A stretch of DNA of 64,000 nucleotides from Streptomyces sp. A1277. GTDB taxonomy: Bacteria; Actinomycetota; Actinomycetes; Streptomycetales; Streptomycetaceae. Within the stretch, counting starts at the first letter, position 1. Every line of letters starts with the position of its first letter. Below are positions 51,288-60,552 of this stretch, piece by piece. The translations under genes and the position numbers were made by a program. The notes below the pieces were generated by a model. That model ran no database searches and was not told the origin of the DNA. It worked only from the letters and a program-made list of their open reading frames with translations. The stretch covers positions 186,001 through 250,000 of the forward strand of contig NZ_SSBI01000002.1 in the NCBI RefSeq assembly GCF_004795015.1, written 5' to 3'.

Positions 51288-52466
51288 TCAGCGCCGTACG
51301 CGCGGCATCCCGAGGCCGACCCAGGAGATGATCTCGCGCTGGATCTCGTTGTTGCCGCCGCCGAAGGTGAAGATGACGGCGGAGCGGTAGCCGCGTTCGA
51401 GTTCGCCGTGCAGGACGGCGCCGGCCGAGCCCTCCTTGAGGGGGCCCGCGGAGCCGACGACCTCCATGAGCCAGGCGTAGGCGTCGCGGCGCGCCTCGGA
51501 GCCGTAGACCTTGACGGCGGAGGCGTCCTGGGGGGTCAGGGTCTGGTGCTGGACTGCGGAGACCATCTGCCAGTTGAGGAGCTTCATCGCGTCGAGCCGG
51601 GCGTGGGTGCGGGCGAGGCGGGTGCGGACCCAGCCGAGGTCGATGACGCGGCGGCCGTCGCCGAGGCGGGTCTCGGCGGCCCAGCGGCGGACGTCGTGCA
51701 GGGCGCGGATGGCCATCGTGCCGTGGGCGGCGAGCGTGACGCGTTCGTGGTTGAGCTGGTTGGTGATGAGCCGCCAGCCCTTGTTCTCCTCGCCGACCCG
51801 GTGGGAGACGGGGACGCGGATGTTCTCGTAGTAGCTGGCGGTGGTGTCGTGCGAGGCGAGGGTGTTGATCAGGGTGCAGGAGTAACCGGGGTCGGAGGTC
51901 GGGACGAGGAGCATGGTGATGCCCTTGTGGGCCGGGGCGTCCGGGTCGGTGCGGGCGGCGAGCCAGACCCAGTCGGCGGTGTCGCCGTTGGTCGTCCAGA
52001 TCTTCTGCCCGTTGACGACATAGCTGTCGCCGTCGCGTACGGCCCGGGTCCTGAGGGCGGCGAGGTCGGTGCCCGCGCCGGGTTCGCTGTAGCCGATCGC
52101 GAAGTCGGTCTCGCCCTTGAGGATTCCGGGCAGGAAGGCGGCCTTCTGCTCGTCGGTGCCGAACCGCATGAGCGTCGGGCCGACGGTGTTGAGGGCCATC
52201 AGCGGCAGCGGCACGCCCGCCTGGGCCGCCTCGTCGAAGAAGATGAACTGCTCCGTCGGCGACAGGCCCCGGCCGCCGTACTCGGTGGGCCAGCCGACGC
52301 CGAGCCAGCCGTCGGCGCCCAGGCGCCGGATCGTGTCCCGGTAGAAGCGCTTCTGGGCGGCCGGGTCCCCGTAGCGGGCGTAGGCGTTGTCGGGGACCAG
52401 GGCGGCGAAGTACGCACGCAGTTCGGCGCGCAACTCCTGCTGCTGCGGCGTGTATTCGAGGTGCAC
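51288..52466 (-). CDS. Acyl-CoA dehydrogenase family protein
   Basis: 392 residues from a GTG start (VHLEYTPQQQELRAELRAYF) preceded by GGAGGGGCC. FAD-binding segments are IGYSEPGAGTDLAALRTRA and YVVNGQKIWTTNGDTADWVW, and the C-terminal helical bundle ends in FTFGGGNNEIQREIISWVGLG. The family's catalytic Glu usually lies in the last third; E-x-x-R near ELERGYRSAVIF is in the region but unproven. It oxidises an acyl-CoA to the enoyl ester. The type is common in steroid or branched-chain degradation, but it stands alone here. Confidence 0.87.
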   Translation of the reverse strand: MHLEYTPQQQELRAELRAYFAALVPDNAYARYGDPAAQKRFYRDTIRRLGADGWLGVGWPTEYGGRGLSPTEQFIFFDEAAQAGVPLPLMALNTVGPTLMRFGTDEQKAAFLPGILKGETDFAIGYSEPGAGTDLAALRTRAVRDGDSYVVNGQKIWTTNGDTADWVWLAARTDPDAPAHKGITMLLVPTSDPGYSCTLINTLASHDTTASYYENIRVPVSHRVGEENKGWRLITNQLNHERVTLAAHGTMAIRALHDVRRWAAETRLGDGRRVIDLGWVRTRLARTHARLDAMKLLNWQMVSAVQHQTLTPQDASAVKVYGSEARRDAYAWLMEVVGSAGPLKEGSAGAVLHGELERGYRSAVIFTFGGGNNEIQREIISWVGLGMPRVRR

Positions 52467-52568
52467 GGCCCCTCCGGGATGCTTACGGTCGCGTCGCTGG
52501 TGTGCGGCGGCGCACACAGTAGAACGTGTTGCAAGAATCCGGAAGGGGCACGGCCCCCGGTGCGCGGG

Positions 52569-53726
52569 TCAGCGCTTGACGGCGCGCAGCACGACGAACT
52601 TGGGGTCGCCCGCCACCGTGGTGCAGTTGCCGAAGATGCGGCGCAGGGCGGTGTGGTGGCCGAGGTGCCGGTTGGCGACCACCCAGAGTTCGCCGCCCTG
52701 GCGCAGGGCGCGACGCGCCCCGTAGAACATGTTCCGGGCGGTCGCGTCGGTGGTGGCCTGGTGGGAGTGAAACGGCGGGTTGTTCAGGACGAGGTCCGCG
52801 CTGCCGGGCTCGGCGCCGGCGAGGGCGTCGCCGACGATGAAGCGGGCGCGGGCCCCGGGGCCGGTGTTGGCCCGGAGGGTTTCCTCGGCCGAGGCGACGG
52901 CCTGGTGGGACTCGTCGATGAAGGTGAGGGTGGCGTCGGGGTTGGTAAGGGCGGCGGCGAGGCCGACGACGCCGTTGCCGCAGCCGAGGTCGACGACCCG
53001 GTCGGGGCCGCTGCGGGCCGGCAGGTGCTTCAGGAAGAAGCGGGTGCCGATGTCGAGCCGGTCGGCGCAGAAGATGCCGGCGTGGTTGGTGACGGTGCGC
53101 CCGGCGACCGGTCCGGCGTCGGCGGGCAGCGCGTAGCGCAGGGGCCAGGGGCTCGGGGTGCGGGGCAGGGCGGGGTCGGGCGTGCAGTGGATGAGCCGGG
53201 CCTTGCGGACCGCGAGGGAGGTGCGGGTGGGGCCGATGATCCGCTCGAAGAGGTTGAGCGTGGAGGTGTGGATCTCCTTGACCATGCCGGTGCCGACGAC
53301 GACGGTGCCGGCGTGCACGGCGGGTGCCAGCCGGTGCAGTTGGTCCTCCAGGAACGCGAGGCTCTTGGGCACGCGTACGAGCAGCACGTCGATGCGGTCC
53401 GGTGGGGTGTCGCGCGAGGACAGCAGGCGCACGGCGTCCGCGTCCGCCCCGTTGCGTTCGAGGTTCGCCTCGGTCGCCCGCTGCGCGAGACAGGAGTCGC
53501 TGATCTGTACGGGGCGGTGGGCTGCGAGCACGGTGCTCAGCGCGCCCCAGCGGTCCCCGACCACGACGACGCGCCCGGAGAGGTCGACCGGGTCCGCCCC
53601 GTCCGTCCCCTCCAGGTGCTGGAGCAGATAGGCGTCGGCCGCATCCCAGGCACGGAAGGGGTCGCGAGGGTCCTCGGGGTGTCGGGCGAGGTCGTAACCG
53701 GCCCCTGACGTCGTCAAACGGTTCAT
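52569..53726 (-). CDS. RlmG/RsmC-like rRNA guanine-N2 methyltransferase
   Basis: 385 residues with a duplicated Rossmann architecture. The N-terminal half is degenerate (VVVVGDRWGALSTVLAAHRP). The C-terminal catalytic half has VVDLGCGNGVVGLAAALTNP for SAM and ADLVLNNPPFHSHQA, the NPPF motif of guanine-N2 methyltransferases. That layout fits RlmG (m2G of 23S rRNA) or RsmC (16S); which base is methylated cannot be told. It lies 103 bp upstream of, and on the same strand as, the acyl-CoA dehydrogenase. Confidence 0.83.
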   Translation of the reverse strand: MNRLTTSGAGYDLARHPEDPRDPFRAWDAADAYLLQHLEGTDGADPVDLSGRVVVVGDRWGALSTVLAAHRPVQISDSCLAQRATEANLERNGADADAVRLLSSRDTPPDRIDVLLVRVPKSLAFLEDQLHRLAPAVHAGTVVVGTGMVKEIHTSTLNLFERIIGPTRTSLAVRKARLIHCTPDPALPRTPSPWPLRYALPADAGPVAGRTVTNHAGIFCADRLDIGTRFFLKHLPARSGPDRVVDLGCGNGVVGLAAALTNPDATLTFIDESHQAVASAEETLRANTGPGARARFIVGDALAGAEPGSADLVLNNPPFHSHQATTDATARNMFYGARRALRQGGELWVVANRHLGHHTALRRIFGNCTTVAGDPKFVVLRAVKR

Positions 53727-53811
53727 TGTCCGTTCAGGCTAACCGAGCGGCGCCCGGCGCCCGAACCAGCGCCGCGGCGCGACGGCCGTGGCCGCCGCGC
53801 CACGCCCCTTC

Positions 53812-54012
53812 CTACGGCAGTCGCTTGTCGATGGCCGCCCGGCCCTCTCTGGCCAGGGTGCGCCGTGCCCACTCGATGTTCTCCGGGGTCAGATCGCGCC
53901 CGGACGCGAGCACCAGGTCCTCCGCCGACGGATCGTCGCTGGCGCCGGTGTGCAGCAGGCCGTCCGGGGTCACGCCCCGGGTACTGGATACGGATTCGGG
54001 CTCGTCGCTCAT
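53812..54012 (-). CDS. Small acidic hypothetical protein
   Basis: 66 residues, starting MSDEPESVSSTRGVTPDGLL after AAGGAGGCGGC, which is a strong ribosome site and supports a real gene. An acidic N-terminus is followed by one helix (NIEWARRTLAREGRAAIDKR). No known domain is visible; such short conserved proteins are common in Streptomyces. It lies 85 bp upstream of the methyltransferase gene on the same strand. Confidence 0.7.
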   Translation of the reverse strand: MSDEPESVSSTRGVTPDGLLHTGASDDPSAEDLVLASGRDLTPENIEWARRTLAREGRAAIDKRLP

Positions 54013-54261
54013 GCCGCCTCCTTGTCCTTCCCGTCATTCTCGCCCTCCGCCGCCGGGCGCGCATCCGATGCCGGGTGGGGCCGCAGAGGAGACTCCGGAC
54101 CCTTACTTGACCTGCACATGATAGATACGCCGTGTTCACACATCGTCACGGTCCGCATGGAAGGCTCCGCGTACCACATAGCGAACACGACCACCGCGGA
54201 GCCGCCTCCCCCACCTCGCGTCGGCGCCGCGGTGTGCGCATTCCCGGAGAGGACACCCCAC

Positions 54262-55080
54262 ATGTCCCGTCGCCACCTTCCCCTGCGGCGCTCACTGCCC
54301 GCCGCGCTCGCCGTCCTCGCGGTACTCACCGGCACCGCCGCGGCCGCACCGGCCCCCGCCCCGCCGACCGCCGCCGCCGGCCCGTTCGCCTCGCTGGACG
54401 ACACCTATTACCAGGACGCGGTCGGCAAGACCGGCACGGCACTCAAGAGCTCGCTGCACACGATCATCAGCGACCAGAGCAAGCTCACCTACAGCCAGGT
54501 GTGGGACGCCCTGAAGGACACCGACGAGGATCCCGCCAACTCCTCGAATGTGATCGAGCTGTACACGGGCCGCTCCGAGCCCAAGAGCAACAACGGCGGC
54601 AGCGTCGGCCAATGGAACCGCGAGCACGTCTGGGCCAAGTCCCACGGCGACTTCGGCACGGCCACCGGCCCCGGGACCGACATCCACCACTTGCGCCCGT
54701 CGGACGTCCAGGTCAACTCCACGCGCGGCAACAAGGACTTCGACAACGGCGGCAGCGCGGTGAGCGGCGCGCCCGGCAACTACACCGACGGCGACTCCTT
54801 CGAGCCGCGCGACGCCGTCAAGGGCGATGTGGCGCGCATGATCCTGTACATGGCGGTGCGCTACGAGGGCGGCGACTCGTTCGCCGACCTGGAGCCCAAC
54901 GACAGCGTGTCGAACGGCTCCGCCCCGCACATCGGCCGGCTCTCGGTGCTCAAGACCTGGAGCGAGCAGGACCCGCCGGACTCCTTCGAGAAGCGGCGCA
55001 ACGACGTCATATTCGACCAGTACCAGCACAACCGGAACCCGTTCATCGACCACCCCGAATGGGTGGACGCCATCTGGTGA
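54262..55080 (+). CDS. Secreted endonuclease I family protein
   Basis: 272 residues. A signal peptide spans about 1-32 (SLPAALAVLAVLTGTAAA, cleavage near AAAP). The endonuclease I core is intact: WNREHVWAKSHGDFG (catalytic His, beta-beta-alpha-metal), DIHHLRPSDVQVNSTRGNKDF (metal ligands) and YQHNRNPFIDHPEW. It degrades DNA outside the cell, perhaps recycling DNA from dying mycelium. GGAGAGGA at 54246-54253 places the start. A strong terminator follows. Confidence 0.9.
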   Translation: MSRRHLPLRRSLPAALAVLAVLTGTAAAAPAPAPPTAAAGPFASLDDTYYQDAVGKTGTALKSSLHTIISDQSKLTYSQVWDALKDTDEDPANSSNVIELYTGRSEPKSNNGGSVGQWNREHVWAKSHGDFGTATGPGTDIHHLRPSDVQVNSTRGNKDFDNGGSAVSGAPGNYTDGDSFEPRDAVKGDVARMILYMAVRYEGGDSFADLEPNDSVSNGSAPHIGRLSVLKTWSEQDPPDSFEKRRNDVIFDQYQHNRNPFIDHPEWVDAIW

Positions 55081-55086
55081 CCGGGG

Positions 55087-55124
55087 CGGCCGACGCCCTG
55101 GCCCGTGGGCCAGGGCGTCGGCCC
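55087..55124 (+). terminator. Strong hairpin terminator of the endonuclease gene
   Basis: Sixteen-base perfect arms (55088-55103 and 55108-55123), extendable by one pair on each side, enclose a very short loop, eight bases after the stop codon. Confidence 0.8.
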
Positions 55125-55235
55125 CACTGCGCCGCCGAGGGCTCGCCGCACGGGGCTGGTCCGGTCCACAAGCGCTCCGCCTGCTGAAGGGACGCACGGA
55201 GGCAGGGCCTCCCGCACCCGGAATGACCAACTCGC

Positions 55236-55275
55236 CCATATTACGATCAAAAGGTATGAATTGACTCGTTGAATC
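55236..55275 (+). promoter_or_regulatory. AT-rich promoter region of the baeRF gene
   Basis: This 40-bp AT-rich block (CCATATTACGATCAAAAGG, then TATGAATTGACTCGTTG) is the lowest-GC segment of its neighbourhood, 45-85 bp before the gene start. AAGGTATG could be a GGGTAT-like -10 of a stress sigma factor and TTGACT a -35. No full -35/-10 pair could be set. Confidence 0.4.
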
Positions 55276-55320
55276 ACCCGCTCCGCACGCCGTGCGCGTA
55301 ATTCCCCCGGGAGGGAACTG

Positions 55321-56439
55321 ATGGACACGGACGCCCTGACCGCCGGCCTGCTGCAGGAACTGCGCGCGGCCAAGCCCTATCCGGCCCTCTCCCTGACCAT
55401 GCCGACCCACCGAAGTGCCCCCGACAACGCCCAGGACGCCGTCCGGCTGCGCAACCTGCTCTCCGAGGCGGGCAACAGGCTGGAGGCCGACCCGGCGGTC
55501 ACCCGCGAGGCGCGCACCGCGATCAGGCAGCAGCTCGACCGCGCGGTGGGCGAACTCGATCAGCGCCGGGCCCTGGACGCGCTGGTGCTCCTGGCGACGG
55601 CCGAGGAGTACCAGATCTGGCGGCTGCCCCGTACCGCACCCGAACGGGTGGTGCTCAGCGACAGCTACCTGACCCGCAACCTCGTCGCCGCGAAGGCGCA
55701 GGCCCAGCCCTTCTGGGCGCTCACCGTGTCGTCCGACCACGCCGCCCTCTACAGCGGCACGGCCGACTCCGCGCAGGAGGCGCACGTCGGCGGCTTCCCG
55801 CTGGCCGCCCCGCACTGGGACCCCAACCCGCAGCGCGTGGAGCGGATCGGCGACACGCCGAGCAACTTCACCAACGAGGACACCCGCAACTTCCTGCGCG
55901 ATGTGGACGAGAAGCTGCGCGCCGTCCTGGCCACCGACCCCCGCCCGCTGTACCTGGTCGGGCTCGCCCCGGCGCTCGCCCTGTTCGACGAGGTCGGCGA
56001 GAGCGCGAAGGGCGCGGCCGGCCGGGTCACCAAGGGCGCTCCGGCCGAGAACTCGGGGCCCGGCGACCTGCTGACCGAGCTGCGCCCGGCCCTGGAGGCC
56101 CGGCGCGAGCGGTTCGCGGCGGAGATCGACGGGAAGCTGGACGAGGCGCGCGGGCGCAGGGCCTTCGCCGGCGGACTCGACGAGGTGTGGGCCGCCGTCC
56201 GCGAGGGCCGCGCCGGTCTGGTGGCGGTGGAGGAGCACTACCAGCAGACGGTCCGGGTCGACCAGGAGCACCTGAAGCCGGTCGGCGCGGACAGCGCGGA
56301 CCTGACGGACCCGGACGTACGCGAGGACATCGTCGACGAGCTGGTCGAGGCGGCGCTGGACAACGGCGCGGACGTCGTCTTCGTCGCGGACGACTCGCTC
56401 AAGGAGCACGGCCGGGTCGCCGCGGCGCTGCGCTTCTGA
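55321..56439 (+). CDS. baeRF family protein (bacterial archaeo-eukaryotic release factor-like)
   Basis: 372 residues, the normal size. The three-part fold is suggested by PALSLTMPTHRSAPDNAQDA and VRLRNLLSEAGNRLEADP, the central beta-rich region FWALTVSSDHAALYSGTADS, then FLRDVDEKLRAVLATDPRPL and the C-terminal eL30-like domain ENGADVVFV-type segment (LDNGADVVFVADDSLKEHGR). These proteins are predicted to act on stalled ribosomes or stressed translation; the biochemistry is open. GGGAGGGA precedes the ATG. It converges with phosphoketolase. Confidence 0.8.
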   Translation: MDTDALTAGLLQELRAAKPYPALSLTMPTHRSAPDNAQDAVRLRNLLSEAGNRLEADPAVTREARTAIRQQLDRAVGELDQRRALDALVLLATAEEYQIWRLPRTAPERVVLSDSYLTRNLVAAKAQAQPFWALTVSSDHAALYSGTADSAQEAHVGGFPLAAPHWDPNPQRVERIGDTPSNFTNEDTRNFLRDVDEKLRAVLATDPRPLYLVGLAPALALFDEVGESAKGAAGRVTKGAPAENSGPGDLLTELRPALEARRERFAAEIDGKLDEARGRRAFAGGLDEVWAAVREGRAGLVAVEEHYQQTVRVDQEHLKPVGADSADLTDPDVREDIVDELVEAALDNGADVVFVADDSLKEHGRVAAALRF

Positions 56440-56444
56440 GGCGT

Positions 56445-56511
56445 CGGCGCGGGTCACGGCGAAGGCCCGGACGGGATCGCACCGTCCGGGCCTTCGCCGT
56501 GACCCGCGCCG
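56445..56511. terminator. Thirty-base-pair bidirectional terminator hairpin
   Basis: Perfect inverted arms 56445-56474 and 56482-56511 enclose a seven-base loop. It sits between the convergent stops at 56439 and 56514 and should halt both transcripts. Confidence 0.9.
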
Positions 56512-56513
56512 CC

Positions 56514-58901
56514 TCAGCCCTCCCAGGCCCAGTTGGCCACCTCGGGCAGGTCGGTGCCGTGCTCCCGGATCCAGGCGTGGTGGCGGGTCCGGGTGTCCAC
56601 CATCTCCTGACGCACCGCCACGGCACGCACGCCGAGGCCGGGCACCCGGTCGATGACGTCCATGACCAGGCGGTAGCGGTCCAGGTCGTTGCGGACGACC
56701 ATGTCGAAGGGCGTGGTGGTCGTGCCCTCCTCCTTGTAGCCCCGCACGTGCAGGTCGCTGTGGCCGGCCCGGCGGTAGGCCAGCCGGTGGATCAGCCAGG
56801 GATAGCCGTGGTACGCGAAGATGACGGGCCTGTCCCGGGTGAACAGCGCGTCGTACTCGGAGTCCGGCATCCCGTGCGGGTGCTCGGAGTGCGGCATGAG
56901 CCGGGCCATGTCCACGACGTTGACCACCCGCACGGCGAGTTCCGGCAGGTGGCGCCGCAGAAGCTGGGCGGCCGCCAGGGTCTCCAGCGTGGGTACGTCC
57001 CCGGCGCAGGCGAGCACGACGTCGGGTTCCCGGGTGCCGTCCTCGGTGCCCGCCCACTCCCACACCCCGGCGCCGCGCGCGCAGTGCACCCGGGCCTGGT
57101 CGAGGCTGAGCCAGTCGAAGCTGGGCTGCTTGCCGGCCACGATGACGTTGACGTAGTCCCGGCTGCGCAGGGCGTGGTCGGCCACCGAGAGCAGGGTGTT
57201 GGTGTCGGGCGGCAGGTAGACGCGTACGACTTCGGGGCTCTTGTTGAGGATGTGGTCCACGAAGCCGGGGTCCTGGTGCGAGAAGCCGTTGTGGTCCTGG
57301 CGCCAGACGTGCGAGGTGAGCAGGTAGTTGAGCGAGGCGATGGGCCGGCGCCACGCGAGGCGGCGCGAGGTCCGCAGCCACTTGATGTGCTGGTTGACCA
57401 TCGAGTCCACGATGTGCGCGAATGCCTCGTAGCAGGAGAACAGCCCGTGCCGGCCGGTCAGCAGATAGCCCTCCAGCCAGCCCTGGCACAGGTGCTCGGA
57501 GAGGACTTCCATGACGCGGCCGTCGCGGGACAGGTGCTCGTCGGTCGGGAGCGTACGGGCCTGCCATGCCTTGCCGCTGGCCTCGTAGAGCGCGTCGAGC
57601 CGGTTGGACGCGGTCTCGTCGGGGCCAACGACCCTGAAGTCCCTGCGGTCGGCCGTGGCCGCCATGACCGCTTCCAGGAGGCCGCCGAGCACCCGGGTCG
57701 GCTCCCGCAGCGAGGTGCCGGGCCGGTCCACCGGGACGGCGAACCCGTCGAGGTCCGGGATGGGCAGGTCCCGCAGGAACAGGCCGCCGTTGGCGTACGG
57801 GGACGCGCCGAGCCGGGCGGCGCCCTCGGGTACGCAGGCCAGGACCTGCGGGGTGGGGCGCCCCTCGGGGTCGAAGAGCTCATCGGGCCGGTAGGAGCGC
57901 AGCCACGCCTCCAGCTGGCGCAGGTGGTCGGGGTTGTCCCGGACGCCGGGCAGCGGGACCTGGTGGGCGCGCCAGGTGCCTTCGACGGGCAGCCCGTCCA
58001 CCTCGGCGGGGCCGGTCCAGCCCTTCGGGGTGCGCAGCACGATCATGGGCCACCGGGGCCGCTGCGTCGCGCCGCCGGTCCGGGCGGCGGCCTGGATCTC
58101 CTGGATGCGGTCGACGGCCCGGTCCATCGCGAGGGCCATCTCGCGGTGCACGGCGCGGGGGTCGTCCCCCTCGACGTACAGGGGCTCGTGCCCGTAGCCG
58201 CGCAGCAGGGCGTCCAGCTCGGTCTGCGGGAGGCGGGCGAGCACCGTGGGGTTGGCGATCTTGTAGCCGTTGAGGTGGAGCACCGGCAGGACGGCCCCGT
58301 CGTGGACCGGGTCGAGGAACTTGTTCGCGTGCCAGGACCCGGCGAGCGGCCCGGTCTCCGCCTCGCCGTCGCCGATGACGCAGGTGACCAGGAGCTCGGG
58401 GTGGTCGAGGGCGGCGCCGTAGGCGTGGCCCAGGGAGTAGCCGAGTTCGCCGCCCTCGTGGATGGAGCCGGGTGTCTCGGGCGCGACGTGGCTGGGTACG
58501 CCGCCGGGGAAGGAGAACTGCTTGAACAGCAGGCCCATGCCCTCGGCGTCCCGGCTGACGTCGGGGTACGTCTCGGAGTAGCTGCCCTCCAGCCAGGAGC
58601 CGGCGAGGACGGCGGGCCCGCCGTGGCCCGGGCCCCAGATGCACAGGGCGTGGGTGCCGCGCGCCCTGATGAGGCGGTTGAGGTGGGTGTACACCAGGTT
58701 GAGGCCCGGTGAGGTGCCCCAGTGCCCGAGCAGCCTCGGCTTGATGTGCTCGGGTGCGAGCGGCCGGGTCAGCAGCGGGTTGTCCATCAGGTAGATCTGC
58801 CCGACGGCCAGGTAGTTGGCGGCCCGCCAGTGCGCGTCCAGCGCGTCGAGCTCCTCGTCGGAAGGGCCGGCCGTCGGCGAGGACGGTGGGGCATCGCTCA
58901 T
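56514..58901 (-). CDS. xfp: Phosphoketolase (xylulose-5-phosphate/fructose-6-phosphate type)
   Basis: 795 residues, full length. Thiamine-diphosphate enzyme hallmarks are the N-terminal [69 protein letters not shown] and the cofactor motif [36 protein letters not shown] completes the site. The C-terminal part has [19 protein letters not shown]. It splits sugar phosphates to acetyl phosphate and a triose phosphate. The start [10 protein letters not shown] follows GAGAGGTGACC; a GTG six bases upstream is also in frame. The dehydrogenase gene lies 43 bp upstream on the same strand. Confidence 0.95.
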   Translation of the reverse strand: MSDAPPSSPTAGPSDEELDALDAHWRAANYLAVGQIYLMDNPLLTRPLAPEHIKPRLLGHWGTSPGLNLVYTHLNRLIRARGTHALCIWGPGHGGPAVLAGSWLEGSYSETYPDVSRDAEGMGLLFKQFSFPGGVPSHVAPETPGSIHEGGELGYSLGHAYGAALDHPELLVTCVIGDGEAETGPLAGSWHANKFLDPVHDGAVLPVLHLNGYKIANPTVLARLPQTELDALLRGYGHEPLYVEGDDPRAVHREMALAMDRAVDRIQEIQAAARTGGATQRPRWPMIVLRTPKGWTGPAEVDGLPVEGTWRAHQVPLPGVRDNPDHLRQLEAWLRSYRPDELFDPEGRPTPQVLACVPEGAARLGASPYANGGLFLRDLPIPDLDGFAVPVDRPGTSLREPTRVLGGLLEAVMAATADRRDFRVVGPDETASNRLDALYEASGKAWQARTLPTDEHLSRDGRVMEVLSEHLCQGWLEGYLLTGRHGLFSCYEAFAHIVDSMVNQHIKWLRTSRRLAWRRPIASLNYLLTSHVWRQDHNGFSHQDPGFVDHILNKSPEVVRVYLPPDTNTLLSVADHALRSRDYVNVIVAGKQPSFDWLSLDQARVHCARGAGVWEWAGTEDGTREPDVVLACAGDVPTLETLAAAQLLRRHLPELAVRVVNVVDMARLMPHSEHPHGMPDSEYDALFTRDRPVIFAYHGYPWLIHRLAYRRAGHSDLHVRGYKEEGTTTTPFDMVVRNDLDRYRLVMDVIDRVPGLGVRAVAVRQEMVDTRTRHHAWIREHGTDLPEVANWAWEG

Positions 58902-58944
58902 GGTCACCTCTCAGCGGGCGGGTGCGGGGGCGTCTCGCGTGCGG

Positions 58945-60357
58945 TCACTGCGGTTCGGGGCCGAACCACACGGTGGTGGGGTTGCAGAACTCGCGGATGC
59001 CGTGTCCGGCGAGCTCGCGCCCGTAGCCCGAGCGCTTCACCCCGCCGAAGGGCAGCGCGGGGTGCGAGGCGGTCATGCCGTTGAAGAACACACCGCCCGC
59101 CTCCAGGTCGCGGACGCAGCGCTCGGTCTCCTGGGCGTCGCGGGTCCACACGTTGGAGCTGAGGCCGAACGGGCTGTCGTTGGCCAGCTCCACGGCCTCG
59201 TCCAGACTGTCCACCCGGTAGAGGGCGGCGACGGGACCGAAGGTCTCCTCGCGGTGGATGCGCATGGCGGGCGTGATTCCGGCGAGGACGGTGGGGGCGT
59301 AGAACCAGCCGTTCTCCAGCCCGCCGCCCAGGCCCTCGGGCCGGCCGCCGCCGCACAGGGCGCTCGCCCCCTGGCGCACCGCGTCGTCCACCAGCTCCTC
59401 CAGGCCGGCGCGGCCCTGCTCGCTGGCGAGCGGCCCGACGTCGGTGGACTCCTCCAGCGGGTCGCCGACGGCCAGGTCGCGCATGCCGACGGTGAAGCGT
59501 TCGGCGAACTCCTCGTACACCTCGGTGTGCACGATGAACCGCTTGGCGGCGATGCAGGACTGCCCGTTGTTCTGGGCCCGGGCGGTGACGGCGGTGCGGG
59601 CGGCCTTGGCGACGTCCGCCGAGGGCAGGACGAGGTAGGGGTCGCTGCCGCCGAGTTCCAGGACGGTGTGCTTGACCTCGTCGCCCGCGATGGATGCGAC
59701 GGAGCGTCCGGCCGGTTCGCTGCCGGTCAGGGTGGCCGCGACCACCCGGCGGTCGCGCAGGATGCCCTCGATGGCCTTGGAGCCGACCAGGAGGGTCTGG
59801 AAGCAGCCGGCCGGGAAGCCTGCGCGGTGGAAGAGGTCGCCCAGGTACAGCGCGGTCTGCGGCACGTTCGACGCGTGCTTGAGCAGTCCGGTGTTGCCGG
59901 CCATGAGCGCGGGGGCGGCGAAGCGCACGACCTGCCAGAGCGGGAAGTTCCACGGCATCACGGCGAGCACGGGGCCGAGCGGGCGGTAGCGGACGTAGGC
60001 GCGGGAGGCGCCGGAGTCCTCGACGTCGGCGGGCGCGGGGTGCTCGTCGGCGAGCAGTCCCTCGGCGTGCGCCGCGTACCAGCGCATGGCCTTGGCGCAC
60101 TTCGCGGCCTCGGCGCGGGCCGCCGTGATGGGCTTGCCCATCTCCAGGGTCATGGTGCGCGCGATGTCCTGCTGGTCCTCGTCGAGGAGGTCGGCGGCCC
60201 GGTTGAGCAGCCGGGCGCGTTCACCGAATGTGGTGGTGCGGTATTCGCGGAAGGCGGCGTCGGCCGCGGCGAGCCGCCGCTCGATCCCGTCGGCTTCCAG
60301 CGCGTCGAACGTCCTGAGTGTCTCGCCGTTCGCGGGATTGACCGTCGCGATGGGCAT
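58945..60357 (-). CDS. NAD(P)-dependent aldehyde (succinate-semialdehyde type) dehydrogenase
   Basis: 470 residues. The family features are MPWNFPLWQVVRFAAPALMAG, TLTGSEPAGRSVASIAG, the catalytic Glu in VLELGGSDPYLVLPSAD and the Cys in NNGQSCIAAKRFIVH. Such proteins oxidise succinate semialdehyde or related aldehydes. The start MPIATVNPANGETL follows AAGGAGGCC. Phosphoketolase lies 43 bp downstream in the same direction, so the two may be co-transcribed; the metabolic link is unclear. A large inverted repeat precedes it. Confidence 0.88.
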   Translation of the reverse strand: MPIATVNPANGETLRTFDALEADGIERRLAAADAAFREYRTTTFGERARLLNRAADLLDEDQQDIARTMTLEMGKPITAARAEAAKCAKAMRWYAAHAEGLLADEHPAPADVEDSGASRAYVRYRPLGPVLAVMPWNFPLWQVVRFAAPALMAGNTGLLKHASNVPQTALYLGDLFHRAGFPAGCFQTLLVGSKAIEGILRDRRVVAATLTGSEPAGRSVASIAGDEVKHTVLELGGSDPYLVLPSADVAKAARTAVTARAQNNGQSCIAAKRFIVHTEVYEEFAERFTVGMRDLAVGDPLEESTDVGPLASEQGRAGLEELVDDAVRQGASALCGGGRPEGLGGGLENGWFYAPTVLAGITPAMRIHREETFGPVAALYRVDSLDEAVELANDSPFGLSSNVWTRDAQETERCVRDLEAGGVFFNGMTASHPALPFGGVKRSGYGRELAGHGIREFCNPTTVWFGPEPQ

Positions 60358-60423
60358 GACTGTGGCCTCCTTGCCTCGGTACTTCGACCGTGCCGCGCCG
60401 CACGCCGGGCCGCAACGCGGGCC

Positions 60424-60534
60424 GTGGCGCACACCGGCCCCCGCCGCCGCGTACCCGGCCGGCGCGGATCATGCGTGCGGTGCGCACGCGATCCGCGCCG
60501 GGAGGGCTGCGGTGCGGGGGCCGGTGTGCGCCAC
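60424..60534. repeat. Nested inverted repeat (two concentric stems)
   Basis: Outer 21-base perfect arms lie at 60424-60444 and 60514-60534. Inside them, CCGGCGCGGATC (60459-60470) and GATCCGCGCCGG (60490-60501) form a second stem around a G/C-rich loop. It occupies most of the gap between the anti-sigma-like ATPase gene and the aldehyde dehydrogenase gene on the same strand, so it may terminate the first. Confidence 0.85.
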
Positions 60535-60552
60535 CGTGCCGGGCCGCGCGCC

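Noticed and set aside
54292..57567. A 1091-codon minus-strand open frame over the endonuclease, baeRF and phosphoketolase genes
   Set aside because: Another alternate-frame artefact; it overlaps three genes with clear domains and crosses a 30-bp terminator.
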